NCBI GenBank assembly: GCA_018401965.1
Contig: JAGYJU010000013.1
Span: forward strand, 62,001-126,000
From: Roseicyclus sp.
Lineage (GTDB): Bacteria > Pseudomonadota > Alphaproteobacteria > Rhodobacterales > Rhodobacteraceae
Length of the DNA stretch: 64,000 bases
Direction of reading: 5' to 3'
Of the stretch, positions 28,302 to 37,412 are shown one piece after another (the first letter of the stretch is position 1; every line of letters begins with the position of its first letter). Under the pieces are notes generated by a model. The model was not told the origin of the DNA and searched no databases. It saw only the letters and a list, made by a program, of their open reading frames with translations. Both the position numbers and the translations under genes were made by a program.

Positions 28302-29791
28302 ATGAACGGCACACAGCTCACACCCATCCTGGCGCGGCTTTCGGGCAGATTGACGCGTTTTGCAGAAACCCCCAATGCCGTGATCGCGGCCCTGGCCCTG
28401 TCGGCCTGCGTCGCGGCAAGTGCCGGCATCGTGGTGGCGTCCAAGGCGCTGCCGCACCTGCGGGCCCCCGTCGCAACCCATGACCTGGCGGGTGTCGATG
28501 CGCCCCTGCCGCCGGTGGAACGCCCAAGGGCGCGGGTGCGCCCGGCGCTGGCCCCCGCCGATCCTGCCGCCGTGGCGCTTGGCTTCACCGACCCGGGCAT
28601 AGCCCGCGCCCGGCCCGCAAGCCTGGCTGCCGCCGATCTGCCTGCGCCGCCGCGCCTGGCCGCGCCTGTGCGCGTGATCGCGGGCCGCCCCAGCGTGGTA
28701 CCGCCCCCCCGCCCGGCCCTTGGCACGGGATTGGTGCAGTTGGCCGCCGGGCTGAGCGCGGCGCGCGCGCTTGCCCTGCCCGGCCCAACCGCCCGGCCCG
28801 TGGTGCAGGCCGCGCCAACGACAACAGCGGTGGCAAGCCTTGAGACCCGCCCCCTGCAACGCCCCGCCACGCTGTCCACCCGCGCAGTCCCCCCCGATGA
28901 CCCCGTCGATCAGCCGGGCCTGGTGCTGGCCGCGGCCACGGTGCCGGACAACATGCCCACCCCCGCCTGTCCGACCCGGTGCCGCCGCGCGCGGGCGCCA
29001 GCCCCTGTTCGTCGCGGCTGGCCCGTGCCATCCCGCGCCGGCCGGGCACGGCCGCGGGCGGGGCCGCTGTCATGGCCGCGATCGGCAATGCCAGCGGCGC
29101 CGGGCGTGACGCGGCCCTTGTGGCAGAGGCGCTGCGCGGCAATATCCCCGACCACCTGCGCGATCTGCAACCGGTCAGCTTTGGCGGGATCGTCGGCGGT
29201 CGCCAGACCCAGATCACGCTTTGCGTGACCCCCGATTACCTGGCCATCGGGTCAGACGGCGATCACGTGCGGGTGCCGCTTGGCCTGCCCGCAGCGCTGC
29301 GCGTCGCCGATGGCTTCGACATGATGTTGCCCACGACCCGGATGGTCGATGCGATCTATGCGCAGGCCGATCTGCGCGTGTCGCCCGCACCGATGCCGCC
29401 GACATCGGCCATGTCATCGACCGATTATTTTCTGCGCCACGATGCGACCGTGGATGCGCAATTCGCCCGCGCGGGCGGGCGCGACGGGCTATTGGTGGCG
29501 GGCCACAAGAAGGATGTGGTGATCGCCAACCGCCTGTCGAATGCGCCGGGGCGGGTGGCGATCTATGGCTGGCACCGCGCGAACGGCGACCCGATCCAGC
29601 CCCTGTCGACGGTGCATGGCGAATACTATGCCGATTACAGCCATGGCATCCGGCTGGTGGCGCGCACCGCCTATGTCGATGGCCGGGCTGTCGATCTGCG
29701 GGCGCTGCTGACCGATGGGCAATATGCCGGGCTGTTGAACAGCGACGGGCCGTTGACCGGCACGACCGTCAGGCTAGCCTCCCTGCGCTGA
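28302..29791 (+). CDS. Unknown anchored/exported protein (one frame break)
   Basis: Not recognised. The first frame (from the ATG at 28302) gives a membrane anchor at about residues 25-47 (VIAALALSACVAASAGIVVA), then a long Pro/Ala/Arg-rich linker. It would continue to 29228 without conserved features. A second frame that overlaps it, from about 28965 to 29791, carries a well-formed globular domain: LQPVSFGGIVGGRQTQITLC, GGRDGLLVAGHKKDVVIANR and VHGEYYADYSHGIRLVART. Adding one C to the five-C run at 28960-28964 joins them into one protein of about 496 residues. An upstream stop in the second frame (28898) supports this. The linker suggests the domain stands off the membrane in the periplasm. 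Confidence 0.6.
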
Positions 29792-29941
29792 CACTGGGCG
29801 CGGCGTGATGGGTGCCGCGCATGGCCTTTGTCCAAGGCGCGCTGCGCCCCGCCTCGCGTCTTGCGCGCCTTTGCCGGGATGTTGTCGAACCCGCGATGCG
29901 GGGGACGGCACCAGTATGACGCCGCCCCGGTGATCCGACCG

Positions 29942-30955
29942 TCAGATGTCGCGGAAACAGCGAAAACCGAGGTGATAGTTGCGGTGGCTGCCCTCCGACA
30001 TCACCGCCGTGCCATGCCAGAAGGGCGCACGCCACCGCGACCAATGTTCATGCGCCCGGATCGTATCCCAGATGAACCATGATCCCTTCATCTCGGTCAC
30101 GCCCAAGCTGGTCGAGCCCCGGCTGGCCATCTGATCCTCGGACAGGGGCAGGTTCATGTGCTCGGCGGCATTGCCATCGATGTCATAGACCCCGAGCGGC
30201 GACCGGCAGTCCGGGAAGGACCCCGCCGGATAGGTGTTGGACCCGCAGCCGGTAAAGCTTCCGCCGTTGCAGGACCCGTTCTTGAAACTGCCGGTGGCGC
30301 AGACGCCGGAGCGCCATTGACCGATGGAAAACTGGGCCGAAGTGTTGGCATAGCGCGCATTGTGCAAGCCGCGCATGGTGTTGACCGCCGCCGATCCCCC
30401 CATGCCGCGAATCCGGTCGAAGGGGTAATCGGGCGGCAACAACTGGCCCGCCGATGCGCCTTCCCATTCATGGGCATCGCCGATCCGCTTGCCTTCGGCC
30501 GCGCAGAGCTGGGCAGCCTCGTTGGCACGCACCCAGACCACGGGATAGACCATCGGAATATTGGGATATTCGAACATGTCCGCGCAAACCGTGGCATCGC
30601 GCGGCGATTGCGTGGCCGGATCGTAAAGCGGCACCATGAAGGGCTCGCTACAGATGCGTTCATAGTCGCGGTTGCGATAGCTGGCTTGCACCTGCGCGAC
30701 CGATCCACCGATCCGCGCTGCCGCCTCTTCGGGGGTCAGCGGGTGGCGGGTGACGGCCGGGTTGCCCTGCCCCATCCAGCCATTCGGGGAATTGGCGAAA
30801 ATCTGCCGGATGCGGCCGATCTCGGCCCCGGACAGGCCGCGCACATCCTGCATCTGGGCAAACATCGCCTCGTTGCGTTCGGCAAGCGTCTGGCCCGTCG
30901 CGGGCAGTGCCATCAGGCAGGCCGCAAAGGCCGCTGTCAGGATCGGTCGAAGCAT
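29942..30955 (-). CDS. Exported formylglycine-generating-enzyme (FGE/SUMF1)-like protein
   Basis: A 337-residue protein with a signal peptide (MLRPILTAAFAACLMALPATG). The C-terminal half shows FGE-sulfatase features: VYPVVWVRANEAAQLCAAEGKR, HEWEGA, YDIDGNAAEHMNL and the terminal SHRNYHLGFRCFRDI. Several cysteines cluster at GSCNGGSFTGCGSN. Secreted SUMF1-like domains often act as binding or modifying domains rather than sulfatase activators. It starts 4 bases downstream of the next gene's stop, so the two are one unit. Confidence 0.72.
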   Translation of the reverse strand: MLRPILTAAFAACLMALPATGQTLAERNEAMFAQMQDVRGLSGAEIGRIRQIFANSPNGWMGQGNPAVTRHPLTPEEAAARIGGSVAQVQASYRNRDYERICSEPFMVPLYDPATQSPRDATVCADMFEYPNIPMVYPVVWVRANEAAQLCAAEGKRIGDAHEWEGASAGQLLPPDYPFDRIRGMGGSAAVNTMRGLHNARYANTSAQFSIGQWRSGVCATGSFKNGSCNGGSFTGCGSNTYPAGSFPDCRSPLGVYDIDGNAAEHMNLPLSEDQMASRGSTSLGVTEMKGSWFIWDTIRAHEHWSRWRAPFWHGTAVMSEGSHRNYHLGFRCFRDI

Positions 30956-30959
30956 CGGA

Positions 30960-32669
30960 TCAGTCCCTCCGCACAAGGTAAAAGAAATCGCGATTGTCCG
31001 GCGCCTCGACAAAGCGGGCCGCGCCATCGGGGTCTGCGCCCGCCATGCCGCTGACCAGGTGGCGGGTTTGCAGATCGCCGCCGTCGCGGATGTAGAGCGC
31101 CATATAGGCCAGTTCCTGGCTGTTCATGTCGAGCAGCATGGCATAGTCGCATTGATAGGCCTGAAAGGTCCGCGCCATCCCCGACGGCGTCGCCGAAGAG
31201 AAATAGGCGTAGACCAGGAATTGCCGGCCCTCGACCGTGCGCATGCAGGCGCCGCCGCGCAGGGTGCGCAAATTCGCCTCGGCCGAGCCCGACCAATTGC
31301 CCCCGCCCCAGGAGGTGACGCGATCCCCCGGCACACCGTTTTCGATCAGGGCCACGCCGTTCTGGCGCGCCATCACCAGGCGGGGCAGGATCGCGCTGTC
31401 ATCCTCGGGCCAGCTGCCCATGCCGACGGTGCCATCCTCCAAGACGTAGAGCGTCGCAAGATTGGGCCAGAGCCGCGAAAACAGCACGCCATGGGTCATG
31501 AAGCCGTAATGGTTGCCCCAGTTGAAGGTGGCGTAATCACCAAAACGCCAGGCGCCATGTTCGCGCTTGAACCCGCCGGTAAAGGTGGCCGCGACCGTTT
31601 CGTAGATTTCGGGCGAGACCATGCCGTTGAACACCATGGGCGCGGGCCGATCAAAGCCATCAGGCCCCGGCCCCTGGTAATGGCGCCCCGCTCCGGAGGG
31701 GCGCGGCGACCAGCCCAGCGCAGGGTGATCGGTGCCCAGTTCATAGCCGATGTCGAATTGCGCCATGTCAAAGGCCACAAGGTAGACATCGGCGCGGTTT
31801 TCCACCCCGTCAAGCCCGTTCGCGCCGGGCGCATCAAAGACCTCGCGGGCGATCATGCCGGGTTGCATGACGCTTGCGTAAACGCCGGGCGCGTCGGTGA
31901 CCGCATACCAGGCCCCGGCGGTCATCGCGCCGCCATCGGTGCCATCGAGATCGAACCCCATGGCGGGCCGCATCGAGGGCGTCGAGGACAACAGCGCCGA
32001 TCCGAGGATGTCGACCCCGTCGATCTCGGCCTCGGCTTCGGCCTCGAAACCTTCCGAGGACACCATGAAGGCATCTTCGAAGAACGCGCCCTTGATCATG
32101 TTCACGATGCTGTCGCCAAAGACCACGTTGTCGCGCAGGAATTGCGACACCGCTTCGCGGGTGGTGCGGTTGCCGCGCACAGGGTTGCGCAGGAACAGCG
32201 CCCAATCGCAGACCGGCGCAAAGGGCAGGTCGCTGGCGGCGGCGGCGTCCAATTCGCCGCCCTGCCACGGGGCACAATCCGCTGCCATCCCGTCGCGGTC
32301 GATGACCAGGGCCGGTGCATCCCCCCCGCGCAGCGACAGCGCGGTGGCGGGATCGGCGTTTTCAAGATGATAGCTCCGGGCCGCGCCCGAGGCAGGGGTG
32401 ATGTCCAGCACGAACCAGGAATTGACCCCGGGGTTCACCGAGGTCAGGCGATAGGTCGTGCCATCCGCAGCGCGCGCCTCCTGGTCGTTGCGAAACGGGT
32501 TCAGCGCAAGAACCGACCCCGGCACGTCGGCGCGCAATTGCAGCACCTGCGCCTCGATCCGGGCAGGGTCGGGCAGACCGAGCCCCTGTGCAAGTGCGGG
32601 CAGAGGGGCAAGAAACGATACTGAAAGGGCCGCGGCCAGAACCGCGAAACGGGCGAGACATAAGGTCAT
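30960..32669 (-). CDS. Exported protein with phosphodiester-glycosidase-like (NAGPA/DUF2233) C-terminal half
   Basis: About 569 residues with a signal peptide (ARFAVLAAALSVSFLAPLPALAQG). The second half has a pattern like the NAGPA fold: MVFNGMVSPEIYETVAATFT, FTGGFKREHG, LATLYVLEDGTVGMGSW, and near the end RTFQAYQCDYAMLLDMNSQE, which parallels the family's cysteine and aspartate site. Similarity is partial, so the assignment is tentative. The ATG at 32669 is used; an upstream TTG at 32681 has a better GGAG spacing. Neighbouring FGE-like gene and the arabinose cluster suggest an envelope or polysaccharide role. Confidence 0.6.
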   Translation of the reverse strand: MTLCLARFAVLAAALSVSFLAPLPALAQGLGLPDPARIEAQVLQLRADVPGSVLALNPFRNDQEARAADGTTYRLTSVNPGVNSWFVLDITPASGAARSYHLENADPATALSLRGGDAPALVIDRDGMAADCAPWQGGELDAAAASDLPFAPVCDWALFLRNPVRGNRTTREAVSQFLRDNVVFGDSIVNMIKGAFFEDAFMVSSEGFEAEAEAEIDGVDILGSALLSSTPSMRPAMGFDLDGTDGGAMTAGAWYAVTDAPGVYASVMQPGMIAREVFDAPGANGLDGVENRADVYLVAFDMAQFDIGYELGTDHPALGWSPRPSGAGRHYQGPGPDGFDRPAPMVFNGMVSPEIYETVAATFTGGFKREHGAWRFGDYATFNWGNHYGFMTHGVLFSRLWPNLATLYVLEDGTVGMGSWPEDDSAILPRLVMARQNGVALIENGVPGDRVTSWGGGNWSGSAEANLRTLRGGACMRTVEGRQFLVYAYFSSATPSGMARTFQAYQCDYAMLLDMNSQELAYMALYIRDGGDLQTRHLVSGMAGADPDGAARFVEAPDNRDFFYLVRRD

Positions 32670-33023
32670 CAGCCGGAGCAAGACATTCTCCTTCAATCGA
32701 AACGGCAACCAACGGGTGCGGACAAAATTCGTGCTTGTGCAAGTGTTGCAACAACTCTGATCATGACGCAACGGTGGGCAGGGCCTTGACCTGTTCAAAA
32801 CGCCACACCCTGCCCGATGCGCCGGTTTTTCGGGATTGGAACCGTCCGGCCGGGCACAGGTCTTGGGGCTGTCACGGGTTTTTCTGCGCGGCGTTAACCA
32901 AGTCTTAACCGATCCCGACAAGGGTTCCCGATGGGGATGTCGCACAGATCAGACCGCCTTGGCCCATTGCGGGCCTCGGCTTGGCACGCCCCGCTGTTTG
33001 GTTGCGTAACACTGGGGGCACGT
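32670..33023. other. Divergent intergenic region with a CtrA-like site
   Basis: About 350 bases without a convincing gene lie between the exported NAGPA-like gene (minus) and the TPR-like gene (plus). It holds the CtrA-like site at 32894-32909 and the hypothetical protein's upstream region. No strong sigma-70 promoter was seen. Confidence 0.7.
32894..32909 (+). promoter_or_regulatory. CtrA-binding-site candidate
   Basis: TTAACCAAGTCTTAAC matches the alphaproteobacterial CtrA consensus TTAA-N7-TTAAC exactly. It lies 115 bases upstream of the gene at 33024. In Rhodobacteraceae, CtrA governs motility and gene-transfer-agent genes. Confidence 0.5.
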
Positions 33024-33542
33024 ATGTCACAACATCCTGCAATTTCGGGCAATTCTGCCACAGATGCCGGTCACGCGGCCCTGCCCCCGCCCGATCTGTC
33101 GGTGATGCGGGCCTTGGCACGGGCGCATGTCTTGCGGGGCGATCTGGCGGCGGCCTTGCTGGTGGCGCGGCAGATTTCGGCGGCACAGGGAGGGCGGCCC
33201 GATGCGGTCGACCTGATGATCGATGATGCGCTTGCCCATGGCGGGGCGCCGCTGGCGCGCGCCGCGCTTGCCCTGGCCACGCCGATGATCCCGGCGCTTC
33301 AGATCGTCCAGATCAAGGCCCGTATCGCCCTGGCCGAAGACGATTTCATCGCCGCCAAGGCAATCCTTGTCATGGCTCTCGAACATGGTCCGGATCACCC
33401 CGCCCTTCGCGCCCTGTTGACCGAGGTGATGGTGGCCGCAGGCACCGCCGCAGAAACAAGCGCCGTGCTGGCCCATATCGGCCAGCCGCCCGTCAACCCG
33501 CCGGCGCCGGGTGCAGTCATCGCACGGGCGCAACCGCTTTGA
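33024..33542 (+). CDS. Small hypothetical alpha-helical protein, TPR-like
   Basis: Not recognised. The 172-residue product has helix-rich repeats (MRALARAHVLRGDLAAALLV; IKARIALAEDDFIAAKAIL; ALEHGPDHPALRALLTEVMV) spaced about 34 residues apart, as in tetratricopeptide repeats. No signal peptide if the ATG at 33024 is used; a longer frame from 32931 has no good start. It has a CtrA-like site upstream. Confidence 0.6.
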   Translation: MSQHPAISGNSATDAGHAALPPPDLSVMRALARAHVLRGDLAAALLVARQISAAQGGRPDAVDLMIDDALAHGGAPLARAALALATPMIPALQIVQIKARIALAEDDFIAAKAILVMALEHGPDHPALRALLTEVMVAAGTAAETSAVLAHIGQPPVNPPAPGAVIARAQPL

Positions 33543-33662
33543 TTTGACCGCCGGCCCGGCCCATGCTGTGCGGACAGGGCAAGGGCAAGGGCGGATGCAT
33601 CATGGTCAGGACCGGTTCACGCGGCACACCCACACAAGCCCGACCCGCGCGCACCCCCCACC

Positions 33663-35318
33663 ATGCGGCCTGACGGCACCGACCGCCCCCTGGCCCTGCG
33701 CCCCCCCGCGCAGGTCATGCGGCTGGACCGGCTGGGGGCGTTGCACCCCTGCCGGTTGAGCTTTGCCCGACAGCTGACACGCCGGATCGAGGTAGAAGGC
33801 TGGCGCATCACCCGCGACGCCTTTGCGTTGGATGAAACCGGTCGCGGATACGCCACCTATACCGCCGACACCGGCGCACGCTGTTATGCGCTGATCGTCT
33901 TTGGCACCCCGGATGGGTGCAGCGCGGTGCTGATCGACGGCACCGCCGACGCCGATGACATCCAGCGGCTGGGTGTGGCGATCCGCGGGTCGGAAACCGG
34001 GCGCATGACAGAACGCGAGCTGTGCCTGCTGCAGGCCCGGCGCGCCCCGGCGCTTTGGGACCACGCGGTGGCGCGGCTGGCCGCAGGGCAACAGCGCGAC
34101 GCCGCGGCGATCGACCGAACCGGTATCTTGATGCACTGTGACGGCGTGCATGGCGCGGGCCGGTTCGGCACCGCCGACCGCGACCTGATCGCGGACAGGC
34201 CCGAATTGCGCGCGCCCTATCAGGTCGAATTATTGGCGCTGGCGCTGTTGCGGCTGTTTGCCCGCGACATGGTCGCGCATCTGGCCCGCGTGGCTGGCGG
34301 CGCGCGGGCCGCCCGCTTGGCCCCGGCCCTTGCGTGCAGGCTGGGGCTGGGCCTGTCGGCAGGGCTTGGGCTGGCGCGCTTCCCGATCCTGCACCCCTGC
34401 CTGTTCAACACCTGGATCATGGCGCGCGAAGACGCCATCGCGCGGGTCGCGGCGCTGACCGGCGTGCGGCCAGAGGATTGGCATAAGGTGAGCGCCCTGT
34501 TGGCGCGGCTGGCACAGGCTGTGACGGCCGCCCATGTCGCCCTGCCCGCGCAAAAGACGCGGAACGCGGCCCTTGTCACTGATCTTGCCCGGCTTGCGGT
34601 GCATATGGGCGGGGGGCCATCGGGCGACCGGCCATGGGCCGGGTTGTTGGCCTGGGCCGGCCGGAACCTTGGCCTTGACGGGCAAGAGGCCCTAGCCTCT
34701 GCCGTGATGGAACCCTACGGCGATCTGGTCGATGGGCTGGGGCATTGCATGGCCGACACCCATGACCGCGATTACCGGATCGACGGGGGCGCAAGCATCG
34801 GGCGGATGCGCGCGCTGATTGCCGCGACCCATGGCTGGGCGCTTGATCTGGATTGGGCGCAGCATGACCGGACGGCGCTGGCCTGGACCATGACCGATGA
34901 TGCCATTGGCCCGCTTTTGGGACCGCGCGCAAACGCGCAACGAGACGGGGCCACACCCTTTGAGCTGCCACTGGCGGTGACGCGGGATGCGGTGCGTGCC
35001 TGGGCCACGCTGGGGCATTACCCCGCCGAAGATCCGATGGCGCTGATGCTGCGCGACCACCCGCAGCATCGCGGCGCGATCCGCCGGGCACAGATCAGCG
35101 GCTTTGCCCCGTATGGCGAAATCCGCGACAACCTGATCGGCGCCGACCTGCGCCCCGTCGATCTGTTGCGCGCGACCCTGTCCTTCATCGGGGCCACGGA
35201 TTTCGATCCAGCCTGTGACCGCCGCTTGTGCGTGCGGGTCTTTGCCGGCGCGCCCTACCCCGGCGATCTGCGGCCCGAAACGGCCGATCCCTGGATCTAT
35301 CCGGGCGCTGTGGCGTGA
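33663..35318 (+). CDS. Conserved hypothetical protein, 551 residues
   Basis: Not recognised from motifs. The frame is long, free of stops and codon use fits its neighbours, and it overlaps the next gene by 4 bases (GTGA), so it is a real gene. Mostly helical, soluble, rich in His, Asp and Arg, with segments such as LHPCRLSFARQLTRRIEVEG near the start, FGTPDGCSAVLIDGTADAD and LGHCMADTHDRDYRIDGGAS. No membrane segment or signal peptide. Coupling with a DUF3726 protein suggests that the two act together. Confidence 0.7.
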   Translation: MRPDGTDRPLALRPPAQVMRLDRLGALHPCRLSFARQLTRRIEVEGWRITRDAFALDETGRGYATYTADTGARCYALIVFGTPDGCSAVLIDGTADADDIQRLGVAIRGSETGRMTERELCLLQARRAPALWDHAVARLAAGQQRDAAAIDRTGILMHCDGVHGAGRFGTADRDLIADRPELRAPYQVELLALALLRLFARDMVAHLARVAGGARAARLAPALACRLGLGLSAGLGLARFPILHPCLFNTWIMAREDAIARVAALTGVRPEDWHKVSALLARLAQAVTAAHVALPAQKTRNAALVTDLARLAVHMGGGPSGDRPWAGLLAWAGRNLGLDGQEALASAVMEPYGDLVDGLGHCMADTHDRDYRIDGGASIGRMRALIAATHGWALDLDWAQHDRTALAWTMTDDAIGPLLGPRANAQRDGATPFELPLAVTRDAVRAWATLGHYPAEDPMALMLRDHPQHRGAIRRAQISGFAPYGEIRDNLIGADLRPVDLLRATLSFIGATDFDPACDRRLCVRVFAGAPYPGDLRPETADPWIYPGAVA

Positions 35319-35929
35319 CCGGGTCTTTTTCGCTCAGCGAGGTGGAGGCGATGGCACGCCAGGCGGCGCGGGGGGCGGGCCTGCCCTGGGGGCTGGCCGA
35401 TGAAGCAGGGCGCGCGGTACGCGAGCTTTGCGCCGCCGGCGTGGATGGCTGTGCAGCCCTCGCGCATCTGTTGGGGGACTTGCGGGCGCGCCGCCATCAC
35501 AGCCCTGCCCCCGCGCATCTGCTGGATCGGGTCTGGGCCGCGCCGGGCGGCGCGCTTTGCCCGATCCGCACCGGCACCGCGCTGAGCGACATGGCGCGCG
35601 CGCTGCCGCCCGACGGGGTTGGGTTGGTGGGGGTGATCCGGCCCATCCTGATCCTGCCCTTCGCGGTGGACGTGGCCCGCAGGCTTGATGCAACCGTGAC
35701 GCTGTCCTGGCACAGCGGCATTCTCAGCTGTGGGCCGGACGGGGTGCCGCCGTCGGATGTCATCGTGCGCCTTGCGCTGATCCGGCAAACCGGTCTGCAT
35801 CTGCATCCAGGCGGGCCGAACACGCCCGCGGCCCCGCGCCATGGCCGCGCAAGACCCGATGCCGATGCCTGGGCGGCGCTGGTGATCAGCGCGGGGCGTT
35901 GTTTTGCCCCGCGCGAAGATCCGGGTTAA
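35315..35929 (+). CDS. DUF3726 domain protein
   Basis: A 204-residue protein beginning MTGSFSLSEVEAMARQAARG, which matches the start of DUF3726 proteins found in Rhodobacterales. It starts at GTG, overlapping the preceding stop. The function of DUF3726 is unknown. It converges on the phosphonate hexapeptide gene, 8 bases away. Confidence 0.72.
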   Translation: MTGSFSLSEVEAMARQAARGAGLPWGLADEAGRAVRELCAAGVDGCAALAHLLGDLRARRHHSPAPAHLLDRVWAAPGGALCPIRTGTALSDMARALPPDGVGLVGVIRPILILPFAVDVARRLDATVTLSWHSGILSCGPDGVPPSDVIVRLALIRQTGLHLHPGGPNTPAAPRHGRARPDADAWAALVISAGRCFAPREDPG

Positions 35930-35937
35930 CGCGCGCG

Positions 35938-36555
35938 TCAGGTGCCGTATTTCTCGATGAAGGCGTCGATGGACAGCGCACGGAAATCGGGGATGGCGGC
36001 GCCGAACCGGTCATGGTCCCAATCCCACCAGGCGATGCCCATCAGCGCGTCTTCCTGCGCCTGGGTGAACCGCCGCCGGATCGGGGCCGCAGGCACACCT
36101 GCCACGATCGTGTAGGGGGCCACATCCTTGGTCACCACCGCGCCCGCGCCCACCACCGCGCCGGTGCCGATGGTGACACCGGCCAGGATGGTCGCACCAT
36201 GGCCGATCCAGACATCATGGCCCACCGTCACCCAGTGCTCGCGCCGCCAGTCGAAGAATTCGGCTTCATCTTCGCCAAAGCCGAACATGCTGGCCCGATA
36301 CAGCGCATGATGCTGGCAGGCGCGCCAGGTCGGGTGATTGCCGGGGTTCAGCCGGACCATGTTGGCGATATTGGTCCATTTGCCGATGGTGGACCAGATG
36401 ACATGGCCGAAGTCGCAGATGTAGGAATAATCCCCCATCTCGCAGGCCGCCAGTTTCGTCATCCGCCCCACCTCGGTCCAGCGGCCAAGGGTCACATCCG
36501 CACCGACCTCTGCCAGCGGGTGCAGGGTCGGCGCTTCATTCAGGCGTTTGGTCAT
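35938..36555 (-). CDS. Phosphonate-cluster hexapeptide acetyltransferase-like protein
   Basis: A 205-residue left-handed beta-helix protein with hexapeptide repeats ([53 protein letters not shown]) and the xenobiotic-type catalytic His in NPGNHPTWR. It matches the transferase family linked to phosphonate metabolism loci. It is the last gene of the phnDDCEE unit and overlaps phnE by 4 bases. Acyl acceptor unknown; protection against toxic aminophosphonates by acetylation is one possibility. Confidence 0.8.
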   Translation of the reverse strand: MTKRLNEAPTLHPLAEVGADVTLGRWTEVGRMTKLAACEMGDYSYICDFGHVIWSTIGKWTNIANMVRLNPGNHPTWRACQHHALYRASMFGFGEDEAEFFDWRREHWVTVGHDVWIGHGATILAGVTIGTGAVVGAGAVVTKDVAPYTIVAGVPAAPIRRRFTQAQEDALMGIAWWDWDHDRFGAAIPDFRALSIDAFIEKYGT

Positions 36556-37412
36556 CCGTCGTGTTTTCCACCGATGGCCCACAGCCGCACATGCTTGCTC
36601 AGCCAGTCGATGGCAAAGATCAGAACCAGCACGTTCAGCACCACAAAGGCCACCTGATCATACAGGCCCGCGCGGAACCTTTCGATGATGATCATCCCGA
36701 TGCCGCCCGCCCCCACGATCCCAAGGATTGTTGCAGACCGGGTGTTGGATTCGAGGAAATACAGCGACTGGGAGATGAACACCGGCAACACTTGCGGAAG
36801 ATAGCCATAGCGGATCACGCCCAGCTGCCCCGCGCCCGTGGATTGCACGCCTTCCACCTGCTTGCGGTCGATATTCTCGATCGCCTCGGAATAGAGCTTA
36901 GACAGTGTGCCAAGATCCGACACGAAGATCGCCAAGACGCCCGCCAGCGGGCCAAGGCCCACCGCCCGCACGAACACCAACCCCCACACAAGGCTGTCGA
37001 TGCCGCGCAGCACGTCGAGCATCCGCCGCACCAGCTGCCGCACCAGCCGCACCGGCATCACGTTGCGGGCCGCAAGGAACCCGATGCACAGCGCACCGAT
37101 CGTGCCCAGAAGCGTGCCCAGAAACGCCATCGCCAGCGTCTGCATGATGCCCACATAGATCTGGTCATAGGCCCAGGTGTCCATGTCACGCCACACCACG
37201 AAACTGCGCAACAGGCGCAGCGCGCGTTCCGAACTGTCCAACAGCTTGCCGAACTCGAAATACCACATCGACCCGATCAGGTAGATCACCGCGATGGCCA
37301 GCGGCGCCCAGCGGCGCAGCGTCTTTGCCGTGGTGCCGAAGGCCTCGGGATGGGCGGCGCGCAGATCGTCGATTTGCCGGTCGCTGACCGCGGAAATGGA
37401 AGCGATGCTCAT
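36552..37412 (-). CDS. phnE: Phosphonate ABC transporter permease PhnE (second)
   Basis: A 286-residue permease with six membrane segments and the EAA loop [20 protein letters not shown] at about residues 178-197. Near the end it has the PhnE motif [21 protein letters not shown]. It overlaps the upstream phnE by 4 bases (ATGA). The two PhnE chains form the channel for the PhnC ATPase. Confidence 0.9.
   Translation of the reverse strand: MSIASISAVSDRQIDDLRAAHPEAFGTTAKTLRRWAPLAIAVIYLIGSMWYFEFGKLLDSSERALRLLRSFVVWRDMDTWAYDQIYVGIMQTLAMAFLGTLLGTIGALCIGFLAARNVMPVRLVRQLVRRMLDVLRGIDSLVWGLVFVRAVGLGPLAGVLAIFVSDLGTLSKLYSEAIENIDRKQVEGVQSTGAGQLGVIRYGYLPQVLPVFISQSLYFLESNTRSATILGIVGAGGIGMIIIERFRAGLYDQVAFVVLNVLVLIFAIDWLSKHVRLWAIGGKHDG

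Noticed and set aside
28979-29228. The tail of the first frame of the 28302 gene
   Set aside because: It is Arg/Pro-rich and lacks any pattern, while the other frame over the same bases is a structured domain.
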